A stretch of DNA of 64,000 nt from OFTM10 sp964344055 (GCA_964344055.1 CAYFLT010000001.1:130606-194605); one strand, 5' to 3'; shown: positions 35,848 through 45,349, counted from the stretch's first letter. Notes: generated by a model from the letters alone, not told the origin. Translations and numbers: made by a program.

Positions 35848-36711
35848 TCAGTCCAGCTTGAGGATCCGCGCCGCGTTCTCGTGCAGGAACTTCGGCCAGA
35901 CGTGGTCCTTGAATCCCACATCCGGGAGATCACCGAAGATGCGCTCGAGGGTGAGCCCCATCGGGAAGTAGCCCGCATAGATGATCTTGTCCGCGCCTCG
36001 GCTGTTCGCGTAGTCGATGATCGCCTTCGGGTAGTAGCGCGGCGCGAACGCGCTGGTCGAGTAGTGCAGACCAGGCCACTTCAGCATCAGCTTGACGGCC
36101 AGGTCCTCCCACGGCTCACACCCGTGCCGGGTGACGAAGGTGAGCTCGGGGAAGTCGTACATGACCTGGTCGATCCGCTCCACGTGCTGGGGTGCCATCG
36201 GGAGGCGGGGACCGGGAACGCCAGCACACACGAAGATGGGGATGTCGAACTCACAACAGAGTGCGTAGATCGGATAGAACTTCGCGTCGTCGATGGGAAC
36301 CGGGGGCGCACAGCCCGCCGGGAAGGCCCCGATCGCCCGGATGCCGACCTCGTCGTGGAGATCTCGGAGCCGGCGAATCTCGCCCACGACGTCATTCGGA
36401 TCGACGTTCGCGATCGGTACGAACCGGTCGGGGAATTCGGTGACGGCCCGCCGGCCGATTTCGCCGTCGACCCCGACGAGACCCCGTCGGATTCTGTAGC
36501 GGTCCATCTCCACCAGGGTCAGCCCGACCGGGTCGACCGCCTCGTCCACCGTGCGCTGGGGGAGGTCCTTGAACATGTACTGGGCCGGGAACTCGAAACC
36601 CTTCGATTCCTCGTCCTTCAGCTGATCGTGGAGGAAGTCGTAGATCGACGTGTTGGGTCGAGGGAAGCCGATCATGGTGTCGATGATCGGAGCGTCGGTC
36701 GGCATCGCCAT
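35848..36711 (-). CDS. Amidohydrolase-2 family metal-dependent hydrolase
   Basis: The product has 287 residues from ATG 36711 (36705 is possible). It is of the ACMSD-like group: PTDAPIIDTMIGFPRPN start (the usual HxH is here DTMIG, so one His pair is missing), GIRAIGAFPAGCAPP, IYALCCEFDIPIFVCAG, LTFVTRHGCEPWEDL and GADKIIYAGYFPMG. The late barrel residues are in family positions. Loss of the first His pair is shared by some members that act without that metal site. Possibly a ring-cleavage or decarboxylation enzyme. Confidence 0.75.
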   Translation of the reverse strand: MAMPTDAPIIDTMIGFPRPNTSIYDFLHDQLKDEESKGFEFPAQYMFKDLPQRTVDEAVDPVGLTLVEMDRYRIRRGLVGVDGEIGRRAVTEFPDRFVPIANVDPNDVVGEIRRLRDLHDEVGIRAIGAFPAGCAPPVPIDDAKFYPIYALCCEFDIPIFVCAGVPGPRLPMAPQHVERIDQVMYDFPELTFVTRHGCEPWEDLAVKLMLKWPGLHYSTSAFAPRYYPKAIIDYANSRGADKIIYAGYFPMGLTLERIFGDLPDVGFKDHVWPKFLHENAARILKLD

Positions 36712-36719
36712 GTCGACCG

Positions 36720-36725
36720 AACGTA
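36720..36725 (-). promoter_or_regulatory. Predicted leaderless -10 box, TACGTT
   Basis: TACGTT on the minus strand ends eight bases before ATG 36711. Confidence 0.35.
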
Positions 36726-36763
36726 GCGGTGGTTCCGACGTGGGCACCAAAACCACCACGCCC

Positions 36764-36769
36764 TAGGGT
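36764..36769 (+). promoter_or_regulatory. Predicted leaderless -10 box, TAGGGT
   Basis: TAGGGT ends eight bases before ATG 36778 of mutA. Confidence 0.4.
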
Positions 36770-36777
36770 GAGCGGCC

Positions 36778-38489
36778 ATGGCCGCCGAGCGTTCCAACCC
36801 GGACGAGGACTCCGACTCCGCCGCACGTGCCGCGTGGCGCGCCGCGGTCGACAAGGTCCTGCGAGGGAGGTCCTTCGACGACGTCTTGGTGTCGAGTTCT
36901 CGCGACGGCCTCGAGGTCCAGCCGCTCTACACCGCGGCCGAGGTCGACTCGGTCGGCTCGCCGCTGCCGGTGGACGAGTCCCGGATCGCGTCGGGGTGGG
37001 ACATTCGCCAGCGTCACGGGGCCGACGACCCGGCTGCCGGCAATCGCGCCGTGCTCGAGGATCTCGAGGGCGGGGTGACCTCGATCGAACTCGCCACTCC
37101 CGTCGAGGGTTGGACGAGCGAGGCGCTCGACACGGCCATCGCCGGCGTCCTCCTCGATCTCGCGCCGGTCGTGCTGGCACCCCACGCGGACCTCGATGCC
37201 GCCCGGTCGCTGGCCGCGATCATCGCCGAACGCGGCGACAGCGAGACGACCGGCTCGTGGCTGGGACTCGATCCGATCGGGGAGGTCGCCCGGGGCGGCC
37301 GGGCCGACTCCCTCGATGCTGCGGCTGCACTGGCCGCGGACCTCGCCCCGCGGTTGCCGGAAGGTGCCGTGTTCACCGTCGACGGCACCCGCTACGCCGA
37401 TGCCGGTGCCACCGCCGCTCAGGAACTCGCGTGGTCGTTGGCCACCGGTGTCGCCTATCTGCGCGCGCTGGAGGCAGCCGGCCTCAGCGTCGCTCAGGCC
37501 GCGGCGACCATCGGGTTCCGCACCACGGCCGACGCGGACCAGTTCGGCACCATCGCCATGCTCCGCGCCGCTCGGCAGCTCTGGTCGAGGGTGCTCGACG
37601 CCTGTGGCGTGGCCCCATCCCAGTGGACGCACGCCCTCCAGGCCGTCACCGCCCGATCGATGTACAGCCGACGCGATCCCTGGGTCAACATGCTCCGGGC
37701 CACGAGCGCGGCCCTCGCCGCTGGCGTGGGGGGAGCCGATGCCGTCACCGTGTTGCCGTTCGACACGGCTCCTGGTTCGTGGAGTCGCTCACCACCAGGC
37801 TCGCGGCGGAGGCCTGGTCCCGGTTCCAGGCGGTCGAAGCCGAGGGGGGAGTGCTCGCGTCGCTCCAGTCGGGTCAGATCGAGAAGCAGATCGACGCGGC
37901 GTGGAACGAGCGACTCGGCCAGCTCGCGATCCGGGCCGAACCGATCACCGGGGTCAGCGAGTTCCCGATGCTCGAGGGCGACACCCTCGTCCGGGAGGTC
38001 GAGGAGCCTGATCACACAGGGCTCCCACTCCGGCGTCTCGCTGCGCCGTTCGAGGCGTTGCGTGACGCGGCCGACCGGTCCACCGCGCATTCCGACGCCC
38101 GGCCCGCCGTGCATCTCGCCGCGCTCGGGGAGTTGGCCGTGCACACCGGACGCTCCACGTGGATCTCGAACCTGGTCGGGGTCGGCGGCGTCGTCGCGGT
38201 GGGCGGTGACGATCACGGCGCCAGCTCACCGATCGAAGCGGCGGCCCGGTTCGTCGACAGTGGCCTCGCCGTGGCGGTGATCTGTTCGTCCGACGGTGTC
38301 TACGCGGAGCGTGCCGCGGCCACGGCCACCGCGCTCAAGGAAGCCGGAGCTTCGCTCGTCGTCCTCGCCGGGGCCCCCGGGGAGGGCGAGGATGGCCTGC
38401 GGACTGCGGGGGTCGACGAGTTCTGGCATGTGGGGATCGACGTGCTGGCCACACTGCGACGACTCCACGACGTTCTCGGCCTGGGCTGA
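36778..38489 (+). CDS. mutA: Methylmalonyl-CoA mutase small (beta) subunit, internal deletion and frame break
   Basis: The N-terminal part shows the MutA barrel: SFDDVLVSSSRDGLEVQPLY, GWDIRQRHG, FRTTADADQFGTIAMLRAARQLWSRV, TARSMYSRRDPWVNMLRAT and AVTVLPFDTA. It then jumps at about 37766-37772 straight to GSWFVESLTTRLAAEAWSRF in another frame. Family members carry about 33-35 residues here (ARNTQ, the EES-HLGR stretch, DPAGG), so about 100 bases are missing. The C-terminal domain has the B12-domain fold but no DxHxxG, as expected for the non-cobalamin subunit. It should pair with the mutB product at 43194. Either a true deletion or a mis-assembly. Confidence 0.8.
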
Positions 38490-40163
38490 TCAGCCGGCCC
38501 CGATGCCGGCCACCGCAGCCCTCAAGTGGGGCTCGATCGCCGCCGCCACCAACTCGGCGCCACGTTCATTGGTGTGGACGAAGTCCCAGAAGACCGATGT
38601 CGGTTCCTGGTCGGTGGCATCGCTGATGTCGATCACCGGATCGGCCAGCAGCCCCCGGGCGTGGTCGATCATCGGGAGCCAGACGTCGGTGTCGTAGCCG
38701 GGAAGACCGATCAGCTCCTGTTCGGCCGGAGTGAGCTCGGCACGGGTGTAGAGGAAGGGTTGCCAGAAGAACAGGGTCCGGAAGCCGTAGCCCTCGGCGA
38801 GGGCCGTCACGTGGTCGACTCCCTGCCGGTGGATCGCCACCGCGGCCTCGGCTGCGGCTACCGGATCGACAGTGTCGATCGCGGACCCCTCGGCGGTGTC
38901 GGCCACCACGATCTCCGGTTCGTCGTCGAAACGATCACGAACCCGCTCCACCGCCTGGGCGACCGCGCTGTGGTCGGCCCACCACTCGCGCACGACAGTG
39001 GCGACGGACTCCTCGGCCGACGGGGTCGGCGCCGGCAGCCCGAAGAAGAGGTGGGTCGGGTCCCGGTGCACACCGAAGTGGGTCTGCAGGGTCAGGTCGT
39101 TGAAGCCGTCGTAGAACACGACGATGTCCGGCCGCTCGCCACGGCTGAGCCGGTACTCGAGGAGTTGGACCTGTTGCCAGTTGGCATAGGCAGGGTGCCC
39201 GAAGTTCGTGGCCTCGATCGCCACCCCCGACTCGGCGAGGAGACGCACCAGCTGCGACGGGATGGTGGCGTCGTCGCTCTGACCGGAGCCGTACATCGTC
39301 GAACCGCCGAAGAACCAGACCGTCGCCGTGGCCGGATCATCGAGTGGCGACGCGAGGCTCGCCCGTGCACCGTCGTGGATGTTCACGAGGGGGGTCTCGT
39401 ATACGTAGGAGTCGGCGAACCGCCATCCGATGAACGGATCGAGATCGCCGACCCCGGCCCGGTCCAGCGACTCGAGCAACTCGCCGGACCGGTCCTGGAC
39501 ACGGAGCGCCTCTTGGGCGAGTGGGTCGAACGCCGGAGCGGCGGACGCGGTGCCGGGCTGCGACGACGAAGGGTCGTCGCCGAGTCGGGAGAACGCCGTG
39601 CCCAGCGCAATGTCGGCCCCGACGAGCAGTACCAGACCACCGAGCACGCCCCGGATCCACCCAGGCGATCCCGCTGCCGGTCGGCCACCGGGGAGGCGGT
39701 AGCGCTCATTGGCGAACTGTCGGCCGGGGACGGGCCGGTCGCGGCGATCGCGCTCGAGCCAGCGCGAGCCGGATGATCCCGCCCTCGGGTCGAGTGGGTC
39801 GGTACGAAGCAGCCTGGCCAGAGCGGACACCGGTGCGAAGATCAGCAGCTGAACCGCGCCGAGCAACACGACGGTGAGGAGTTGGCCGACGGTCCGCCCG
39901 ACCCAGGCGAAGAGCCGGTCGACCACCGCGCGGAACCTCGGCGATGCCGCCCGAGCGATGGCGACGGCGGTCGCCGCGGCGGCGACGATGATCGCCAGCG
40001 CTCGCCAACCGATCACCCAGAGGGTGAGCACCACGACGATCGGCACCACGAGGTGCGCCATTCCTCGGGTCTGGGCGGGTGGCCGGCGCTCGGGCAGGTC
40101 GGCCCACCGGCCGGCAGGCATCGGGTCTTTGTCGGTGGTGTGTGCGTCGGGGACGACAGTCAT
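38490..40163 (-). CDS. Membrane-anchored SGNH/GDSL hydrolase-like protein
   Basis: The product has 557 residues. The N-terminal 180 residues hold several helices (LVVPIVVVLTLWVIGW, LAIIVAAAATAVAIA, VGQLLTVVLLGAVQLLIF, VLGGLVLLVGADIALG). The outer domain has a Gly-x-Ser nucleophile block (VWFFGGSTMYGSGQSDD), GHPAYANWQQVQLLEYRL, VVFYDGFND and a late catalytic pair in FWDFVHTNERGA (Asp, His). This is the SGNH order used by acyl or carbohydrate esterases. It lies 5 bases downstream of the DUF5989 gene, which overlaps the carbamoyltransferase gene, forming a three-gene unit. Confidence 0.8.
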   Translation of the reverse strand: MTVVPDAHTTDKDPMPAGRWADLPERRPPAQTRGMAHLVVPIVVVLTLWVIGWRALAIIVAAAATAVAIARAASPRFRAVVDRLFAWVGRTVGQLLTVVLLGAVQLLIFAPVSALARLLRTDPLDPRAGSSGSRWLERDRRDRPVPGRQFANERYRLPGGRPAAGSPGWIRGVLGGLVLLVGADIALGTAFSRLGDDPSSSQPGTASAAPAFDPLAQEALRVQDRSGELLESLDRAGVGDLDPFIGWRFADSYVYETPLVNIHDGARASLASPLDDPATATVWFFGGSTMYGSGQSDDATIPSQLVRLLAESGVAIEATNFGHPAYANWQQVQLLEYRLSRGERPDIVVFYDGFNDLTLQTHFGVHRDPTHLFFGLPAPTPSAEESVATVVREWWADHSAVAQAVERVRDRFDDEPEIVVADTAEGSAIDTVDPVAAAEAAVAIHRQGVDHVTALAEGYGFRTLFFWQPFLYTRAELTPAEQELIGLPGYDTDVWLPMIDHARGLLADPVIDISDATDQEPTSVFWDFVHTNERGAELVAAAIEPHLRAAVAGIGAG

Positions 40164-40168
40164 CGAGG

Positions 40169-40336
40169 TCAGAAGAGGGTGTAGAGCGTGTAGGGCGCGG
40201 CGGCCTGGCCGACCACGATGAAGACGGTGACCACGGCGAGGGTGGCCATGAGCGGCAGCACCCACCAGGCCCGGTTCACCACGGCGTAGGCGACGAAGTC
40301 GCCGCACAGCCGGAAGAGGTGGCGGAGACGGAGCAT
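40169..40336 (-). CDS. DUF5989-family membrane peptide
   Basis: The product has 55 residues with one strong helix (WWVLPLMATLAVVTVFIVVGQ) and a conserved ending (AAAPYTLYTLF). ATG 40336 overlaps the carbamoyltransferase stop as TGATG. Small proteins of this family recur next to carbamoyltransferase genes in many bacteria and have no known function. The basic N-terminus (MLRLRHLFRLC) would sit in the cytoplasm. Confidence 0.8.
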   Translation of the reverse strand: MLRLRHLFRLCGDFVAYAVVNRAWWVLPLMATLAVVTVFIVVGQAAAPYTLYTLF

Positions 40337-42162
40337 CAGTCGAGTCCGAAGTCGTCGCGCCATTCGTCGGCCTCGGGCCACGGCGGCTGGTCGGATTTGA
40401 GGAGGATGTGGTCTTCGAGCACGAGCACGTCCATCTCGGTACGCATGAAGCAGCGATAGGCGTCTTCGGGGGTGCAGACGATCGGCTCACCCCGCACGTT
40501 GAAGGACGTGTTGATGAGCACACCGCAGCCGGTCTTCCGCTCGAACGCCTCCAGCACCTCCCGGAAGCCGGACTCGCTGTCGGCCGCCACCGTCTGGACC
40601 CGGGCCGACCCGTCGACGTGGGTGACGGCCGGGATCTCCGAACGCCGCTCGTTCACCCAGTCCTTCAGGTCGTGTGCCTCGCGGGTCGCACCGATCGCCG
40701 CGTGATCGATCACTCGATCCGCCACCGGAGCAACCAACAGCATGTAGGGCGAGGGCGTGTCGAGATCGAACCAGTCGGCGGTCTTCTCCTCGAGCACGGC
40801 CGGCGCGAAGGGGCGGAACGACTCTCGGTACTTGATCTTGCGGTTCATGGTNNNNNNNNNNGACCGGTGCCCGAGGGCTCGGGGCCCGAACTCCATCGGG
40901 CCCTGGAAGAGCCCGACCACCCTCCCCCCGGCGATCTCCTGGGCGATCCGGTCGGCCCGTGCTTCGCCATGGAGGCGTTCGGCCGGGAATCCGGCGCCGT
41001 CGAGCCAGGCGCCGATCTCGTCGGATCCGAAGGACGGCCCGAGGTAGGCGCCGTGCATTCGATCGCCGTCGGAGACGGGCCGGTCCCTATCGAGCATCCG
41101 ATGCCAGCCGAGGTAGGCGGCGCCGATCGCGCCGCCGGCATCGCCGGCCGCGGGCTGGAGCCACAGCCGATCGAACACCCCCTCCCGCAGCAGCTTGCCG
41201 TTGGCAACACAGTTCAGGGCCACACCGCCGGCAAGGCAGGCGTTGCGTTCCCCGGTGAGGGATCGGGCGTGCCGGGCCATGGCGAGCACGACGTCCTCGG
41301 TGACCGCCTGGATCGAGGCGGCGAGGTCCATCTCCCGACGGGTGAGGTCGGACTCCGGCGCCCGGGCCGGTCCGCCGAACAGTTCGGCGAACCGGTCGTT
41401 GGTCATTGTGAGCCCGGTCAGGTAGTCGAAGTAGGAGAGATCGAGGGTGAACGATCCGTCGTCGCGAAGGTCGATGAGATGGTCCCGGATCGTCTGGGCG
41501 AAGCGGGGCTCGCCGTAGGGGGCGAGGCCCATGAGCTTGTACTCGCCGCTGTTGACCCGGAATCCACAGAAGTAGGTGAACGCCGAATAGAGCAGCCCGA
41601 GGGAGTGAGGGAAGTCGAGCTGGCGGTCGAGGGTGAGCTCGGCACCGCGGCCGAGACCGATGGAACTCGTGGCCCACTCGCCGACGCCGTCGAAGGTGAG
41701 CACGGCGGCGGACTCGAACGGTGAAGGGTAGAACGCACTGGCCGCGTGGCTCTCGTGGTGTTCGACGAACCAGGTGTGGCCGGGCCGGTCGTAGCCCAGC
41801 GACTGCAGGCCCTTGTCGATCTCGTAGGGGATCCAGAGCTTCTCCCGCAGCCACAGGGGGATGGCGTGGCGAAACGACGCGAACCCGCGCGGCCCGACCT
41901 TGAGATAGGTCCGCAGCAGTCGGACGAACGTGGTCAGCGGCTTCTCGTAGAACACCACGGCATCGATGCCGTCGCGGGAGACGCCGGCGTGATGCAGGCA
42001 CCAGTCGATGGCGTGGGTCGGGAACGAGGCGTCGTGCTTGATCCGGGTGAAGCGCTCCTCCTGCGCTGCGGCCACCAGCTCGCCATCACGGAGCAGCGCG
42101 GCCGCACTGTCGTGATAGAAGGCGCTGATTCCCAGGACGTGGGTCGGGTTCCCGGTCGACAC
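40336..42162 (-). CDS. Carbamoyltransferase (NodU/CmcH/TobZ family)
   Basis: GTG 42162 starts a protein of about 620 residues once the gap is filled. The Kae1-like half has LGISAFYHDSAAALL, AAQEERFTRIKHD, VEHHESHAASAFYPSP (metal His), LTFDGVGEWATSSIG and NSGEYKLMGLAPYG, then LAGGVALNCVANGKLL. The rest has GPMEFGPRALGHR and SFRPFAPAVL, LINTSFNVRGEP. An N gap at 40851-40860 removes about 12 residues (expected SILGD...MQ). The family transfers carbamoyl from carbamoyl phosphate via carbamoyl-AMP to a sugar or antibiotic hydroxyl. TACGGT seven bases upstream suggests leaderless expression. Confidence 0.9.
   Translation of the reverse strand: MSTGNPTHVLGISAFYHDSAAALLRDGELVAAAQEERFTRIKHDASFPTHAIDWCLHHAGVSRDGIDAVVFYEKPLTTFVRLLRTYLKVGPRGFASFRHAIPLWLREKLWIPYEIDKGLQSLGYDRPGHTWFVEHHESHAASAFYPSPFESAAVLTFDGVGEWATSSIGLGRGAELTLDRQLDFPHSLGLLYSAFTYFCGFRVNSGEYKLMGLAPYGEPRFAQTIRDHLIDLRDDGSFTLDLSYFDYLTGLTMTNDRFAELFGGPARAPESDLTRREMDLAASIQAVTEDVVLAMARHARSLTGERNACLAGGVALNCVANGKLLREGVFDRLWLQPAAGDAGGAIGAAYLGWHRMLDRDRPVSDGDRMHGAYLGPSFGSDEIGAWLDGAGFPAERLHGEARADRIAQEIAGGRVVGLFQGPMEFGPRALGHRXXXXTMNRKIKYRESFRPFAPAVLEEKTADWFDLDTPSPYMLLVAPVADRVIDHAAIGATREAHDLKDWVNERRSEIPAVTHVDGSARVQTVAADSESGFREVLEAFERKTGCGVLINTSFNVRGEPIVCTPEDAYRCFMRTEMDVLVLEDHILLKSDQPPWPEADEWRDDFGLD
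40851..40860. other. Assembly gap (10 N) inside the carbamoyltransferase gene
   Basis: Ten N between FGPRALGHR and TMNRKIKYRE. Family alignments leave about 12-13 residues here, so the true gap is probably 37-40 bases; the frame happens to be kept. Confidence 0.9.
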
Positions 42163-42169
42163 GGGTGAG

Positions 42170-42175
42170 ACCGTA
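42170..42175 (-). promoter_or_regulatory. Predicted leaderless -10 box, TACGGT
   Basis: TACGGT on the minus strand ends seven bases before GTG 42162, the first gene of the carbamoyltransferase cassette. Confidence 0.4.
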
Positions 42176-42225
42176 GTCCGGCGGCCGTGCCATGCTGTCG
42201 GCCGCACTTCGAGAGAGGACAGGGC

Positions 42226-42960
42226 ATGGGAGCACTCGACGGCAAGGTCGCGATCGTCACGGGGTCCACCAGCGGGATCGGCGAAGCATCGGCGAAGTCG
42301 CTGGCGGCCGAGGGCGCCTCGGTGGTGGTCAACTCGTCGAGCTCGGTCGATGCCGGCCAGGCCCTCGCCGCCGAACTCGGGGGCGGCGCGATCTACCAGC
42401 AGGGCGACATCTCCGACGAGGCCCAATGCCAGGCCCTGGTCCAGGCGGCGGTTGACCAGTTCGGCCGCCTCGACGTGCTGGTGAACAACGCTGGCTGGAC
42501 CACCCGCGTCGACCACGCCGACCACGAGGCGCTGACCAACGAGATCCTGTTCAAGACGATCGAAGTCAACATCTACGGAACCTGGTGGATGTCGAAAGCC
42601 GCGGTGCCGCACCTCAAGGAGACCGAAGGGTGCATCGTCAACGTCACCTCGATCGCCGGGTTGCGTCCGATGGGCAGCTCGTTGGCCTATGGAATGGCGA
42701 AGGCGGCGCTCAACAGCCTCACCGAGGACATGGCGAAGTTCTGCGGACCGGTACGCGTGAATGCAGTGGCGCCGGGGCTGGTCGCCACCCCCTGGACCGC
42801 CGACTGGGACGACCTCCACGCCCTGCTGTCGGCCGCGATTCCTGCGAAGCGCTCCGCCACGCCCGAGGACTGCGCCCAGGCGGTGATGGCCTGTGTCACC
42901 AACACCTACATGACCGGGTCGATCGTGAAGGTCGACGGCGGCGCGACCTTGATGATCTGA
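42226..42960 (+). CDS. Short-chain dehydrogenase/reductase
   Basis: The product has 244 residues. AIVTGSTSGIGEASAKSL binds the cofactor, LVNNAGWTTR is the NNAG motif, Ser lies in NVTSIAGLRP, and YGMAKAA gives Tyr and Lys; it ends VKVDGGATLMI. A good ribosome site (GAGAGGACAGGG) precedes ATG 42226. It is divergent from the carbamoyltransferase cassette and upstream of a small membrane gene and mutB. Confidence 0.85.
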   Translation: MGALDGKVAIVTGSTSGIGEASAKSLAAEGASVVVNSSSSVDAGQALAAELGGGAIYQQGDISDEAQCQALVQAAVDQFGRLDVLVNNAGWTTRVDHADHEALTNEILFKTIEVNIYGTWWMSKAAVPHLKETEGCIVNVTSIAGLRPMGSSLAYGMAKAALNSLTEDMAKFCGPVRVNAVAPGLVATPWTADWDDLHALLSAAIPAKRSATPEDCAQAVMACVTNTYMTGSIVKVDGGATLMI

Positions 42961-42988
42961 GCTCCGGGGATCGGGGACTGACGGTCTG

Positions 42989-43144
42989 ATGCGGCCACTC
43001 GAACGCTGGGGTTGGATCTTTTTCGTCGCGGGATCGGCGGTGTTCACCGCGGTCGGTCTCGCCGAGGGCGACTTCTGGGTCACCCTCGGTGGGGCGCTCT
43101 TCGTGGTGGGGTGCGCCGCCCTCCTCGTCGACGCCCACCGCTGA
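42989..43144 (+). CDS. Small two-helix membrane protein (51 residues)
   Basis: The ORF from ATG 42989 to TGA 43144 encodes MRPLERWGWIFFVAGSAVF, a short loop, and a second hydrophobic stretch (WVTLGGALFVVGCAALLVDA). It fills the gap between the SDR and mutB with matching base composition and codon use. No family was recognised and it is too short for domain assignment. Confidence 0.55.
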   Translation: MRPLERWGWIFFVAGSAVFTAVGLAEGDFWVTLGGALFVVGCAALLVDAHR

Positions 43145-43181
43145 GGCATCGTCTACCGAGGAGTAGTCGTCAGCGGTTGGG

Positions 43182-43187
43182 TACCGT
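43182..43187 (+). promoter_or_regulatory. Predicted leaderless -10 box, TACCGT
   Basis: TACCGT ends six bases before ATG 43194 of mutB. Confidence 0.45.
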
Positions 43188-43193
43188 GGATCC

Positions 43194-45347
43194 ATGACTG
43201 CGATCCCGGACTTCAGCACGGTCGACCTCCAGGGCGGCCAGTCGACGGAGCCCGCCGATGGCACCGCCGTCAGCGCGACAGATCTCGACGAGCTGGTGTG
43301 GCACACGCCCGAGGGCATCGACATCCCGCCGGTCGTCACCGACGCCGACATCGCCGATCTCGACTTCCTCGACACGTACCCGGGGATCGCCCCGTTCCTG
43401 CGCGGCCCGTACCCGACGATGTACGTCAACCAGCCGTGGACGATCCGCCAGTACGCCGGCTTCTCCACTGCCGAGGAGTCCAACGCCTTCTACCGCCGCA
43501 ATCTGGCGGCGGGCCAGAAGGGTCTGTCGGTGGCGTTCGATCTCGCCACCCACCGGGGCTATGACTCCGACAACCCGCGGGTGGAGGGCGACGTCGGCAT
43601 GGCCGGGGTGGCCATCGATTCCATCCTCGACATGCGCCAGCTGTTCGATGGGATCCCGCTCGACCAGATGAGCGTGAGCATGACCATGAACGGGGCGGTA
43701 CTGCCGATCCTCGCCCTCTTCGTGGTGGCCGGCGAGGAGCAGGGCGTCAAGCCAGAGCAGATGGCCGGGACCATCCAGAACGACATCCTCAAGGAGTTCA
43801 TGGTCCGCAACACCTACATCTACCCGCCCGCCCCGAGCATGCGGATCATCTCCGACATCTTCGCCTTCACGTCGGAGCACATGCCGAAGTTCAACTCGAT
43901 CTCGATCTCGGGCTACCACATGCAGGAGGCGGGGGCGACGGCCGACCTCGAGCTGGCGTACACGCTGGCCGACGGGGTCGAGTACGTGCGGGCCGGCGTG
44001 GAAGCGGGGCTCGACGTCGACGCGTTCGCGCCGCGACTGTCGTTCTTCTGGGCGATCGGCATGAACTTCTTCATGGAGATCGCCAAGCTGCGGGCCGCCC
44101 GCCTGCTGTGGGCCAGGCTGATGAAGCAGTTCGACCCGCAGAACCCGAAGTCGCTCTCGCTGCGGACCCATTCCCAGACCAGCGGCTGGTCGCTCACCGC
44201 CCAGGACGTCTACAACAACGTCACCCGCACGTGCGTGGAGGCGATGGCGGCCACCCAGGGCCACACCCAGTCGCTGCACACCAACGCGCTCGACGAGGCT
44301 TTGGCCCTGCCGACCGACTTCTCGGCGCGCATCGCCCGCAACACCCAGCTCTTCCTCCAGCAGGAGAGCGGCACCACCAAGACGGTCGACCCGTGGGGCG
44401 GCAGCCGCCACGTCGAGTGGCTCACCAACCAGTTGGCCGAGAAGGCGTGGGCCCACATCGAAGAAGTGGAGTCGATCGGCGGCATGGCCGCAGCGATCGA
44501 CGCCGGCATCCCCAAGTTGCGCATCGAGGAGGCCGCCGCCCGCACCCAGGCCCGGATCGACTCCGGTCAGCAGGCGGTGATCGGGGTCAACAAGTTCCGG
44601 CTCGACGAGAACGAGGACATCGACGTTCTCCGGATCGACAACGCCGAGGTGCGAGCAGCGCAGATCGCCAAGCTCGAGCAGCTGCGGTCCGAGCGTGATG
44701 CGGACGAGGTCGCTGCCGCGCTGGCTGCGCTGACGAAAGCGGCCGAAGACGGCACCGGCAACCTGCTGGCGCTGTCGATCGACGCCGCTCGGGCGAAGGC
44801 CACGGTGGGGGAGATCAGCGACGCGCTCGAGACGGTCTACGGTCGTCACGTCGCCACCATCCGCACGATCGAAGGGGTGTACCGGAGCGAAGTGGGAGCC
44901 AACGCCAACTCAGTGGAGGCCGTACGCGAAAAGGTCGAGCAGTTCGAGGCCGACCACGGCCGCCGGCCCCGGATCCTCATCGCCAAGATGGGCCAGGACG
45001 GCCACGACCGGGGTCAGAAGGTGATCGCCACCGCGTTCGCCGACCTCGGCTTCGACGTCGACATCGGGTCCCTCTTCCAGACACCCGAGGAAGTCGCCCG
45101 TCAGGCGGTCGAGGCCGACGTCCACGTCGTCGGCGCCTCGTCGCTGGCCGCCGGCCACCTCACGCTCGTGCCTCAACTGCGCGATGCACTCGCCGAGCTG
45201 GGACGGCCCGACATCAAGATCACCGTCGGTGGCGTGATCCCGCCGGCCGACGTCCCCGAGCTCCTCGAGGTGGGCGCGGTGGCCGTCTACCCACCCGGCA
45301 CCGTCATCCCCGACGCTGCCCTCGAGCTCCTCGACCACCTCGCCTGA
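43194..45347 (+). CDS. mutB: Methylmalonyl-CoA mutase large (alpha) subunit
   Basis: The product has 717 residues. The substrate barrel opens YPTMYVNQPWTIRQYAGFS (the CoA-binding YPTMY loop with TIRQYAGFS) and continues KGLSVAFDLATHRGYDSDNP, SMTMNGAVLPILALF, FNSISISGYHMQEAGA, RTHSQTSGWSLTAQD and DPWGGSRHVEWLT. The C-terminal cobalamin domain has KMGQDGHDRGQKVIATAF (DxHxxG His ligand) and GASSLAAGH, then VGGVIPPADV. It interconverts methylmalonyl- and succinyl-CoA. MutA is encoded at 36778 and the MeaB chaperone at 47447. A GCCCCC/GGGGGC hairpin (45350-45376) follows the stop. Confidence 0.95.
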   Translation: MTAIPDFSTVDLQGGQSTEPADGTAVSATDLDELVWHTPEGIDIPPVVTDADIADLDFLDTYPGIAPFLRGPYPTMYVNQPWTIRQYAGFSTAEESNAFYRRNLAAGQKGLSVAFDLATHRGYDSDNPRVEGDVGMAGVAIDSILDMRQLFDGIPLDQMSVSMTMNGAVLPILALFVVAGEEQGVKPEQMAGTIQNDILKEFMVRNTYIYPPAPSMRIISDIFAFTSEHMPKFNSISISGYHMQEAGATADLELAYTLADGVEYVRAGVEAGLDVDAFAPRLSFFWAIGMNFFMEIAKLRAARLLWARLMKQFDPQNPKSLSLRTHSQTSGWSLTAQDVYNNVTRTCVEAMAATQGHTQSLHTNALDEALALPTDFSARIARNTQLFLQQESGTTKTVDPWGGSRHVEWLTNQLAEKAWAHIEEVESIGGMAAAIDAGIPKLRIEEAAARTQARIDSGQQAVIGVNKFRLDENEDIDVLRIDNAEVRAAQIAKLEQLRSERDADEVAAALAALTKAAEDGTGNLLALSIDAARAKATVGEISDALETVYGRHVATIRTIEGVYRSEVGANANSVEAVREKVEQFEADHGRRPRILIAKMGQDGHDRGQKVIATAFADLGFDVDIGSLFQTPEEVARQAVEADVHVVGASSLAAGHLTLVPQLRDALAELGRPDIKITVGGVIPPADVPELLEVGAVAVYPPGTVIPDAALELLDHLA

Positions 45348-45349
45348 CG

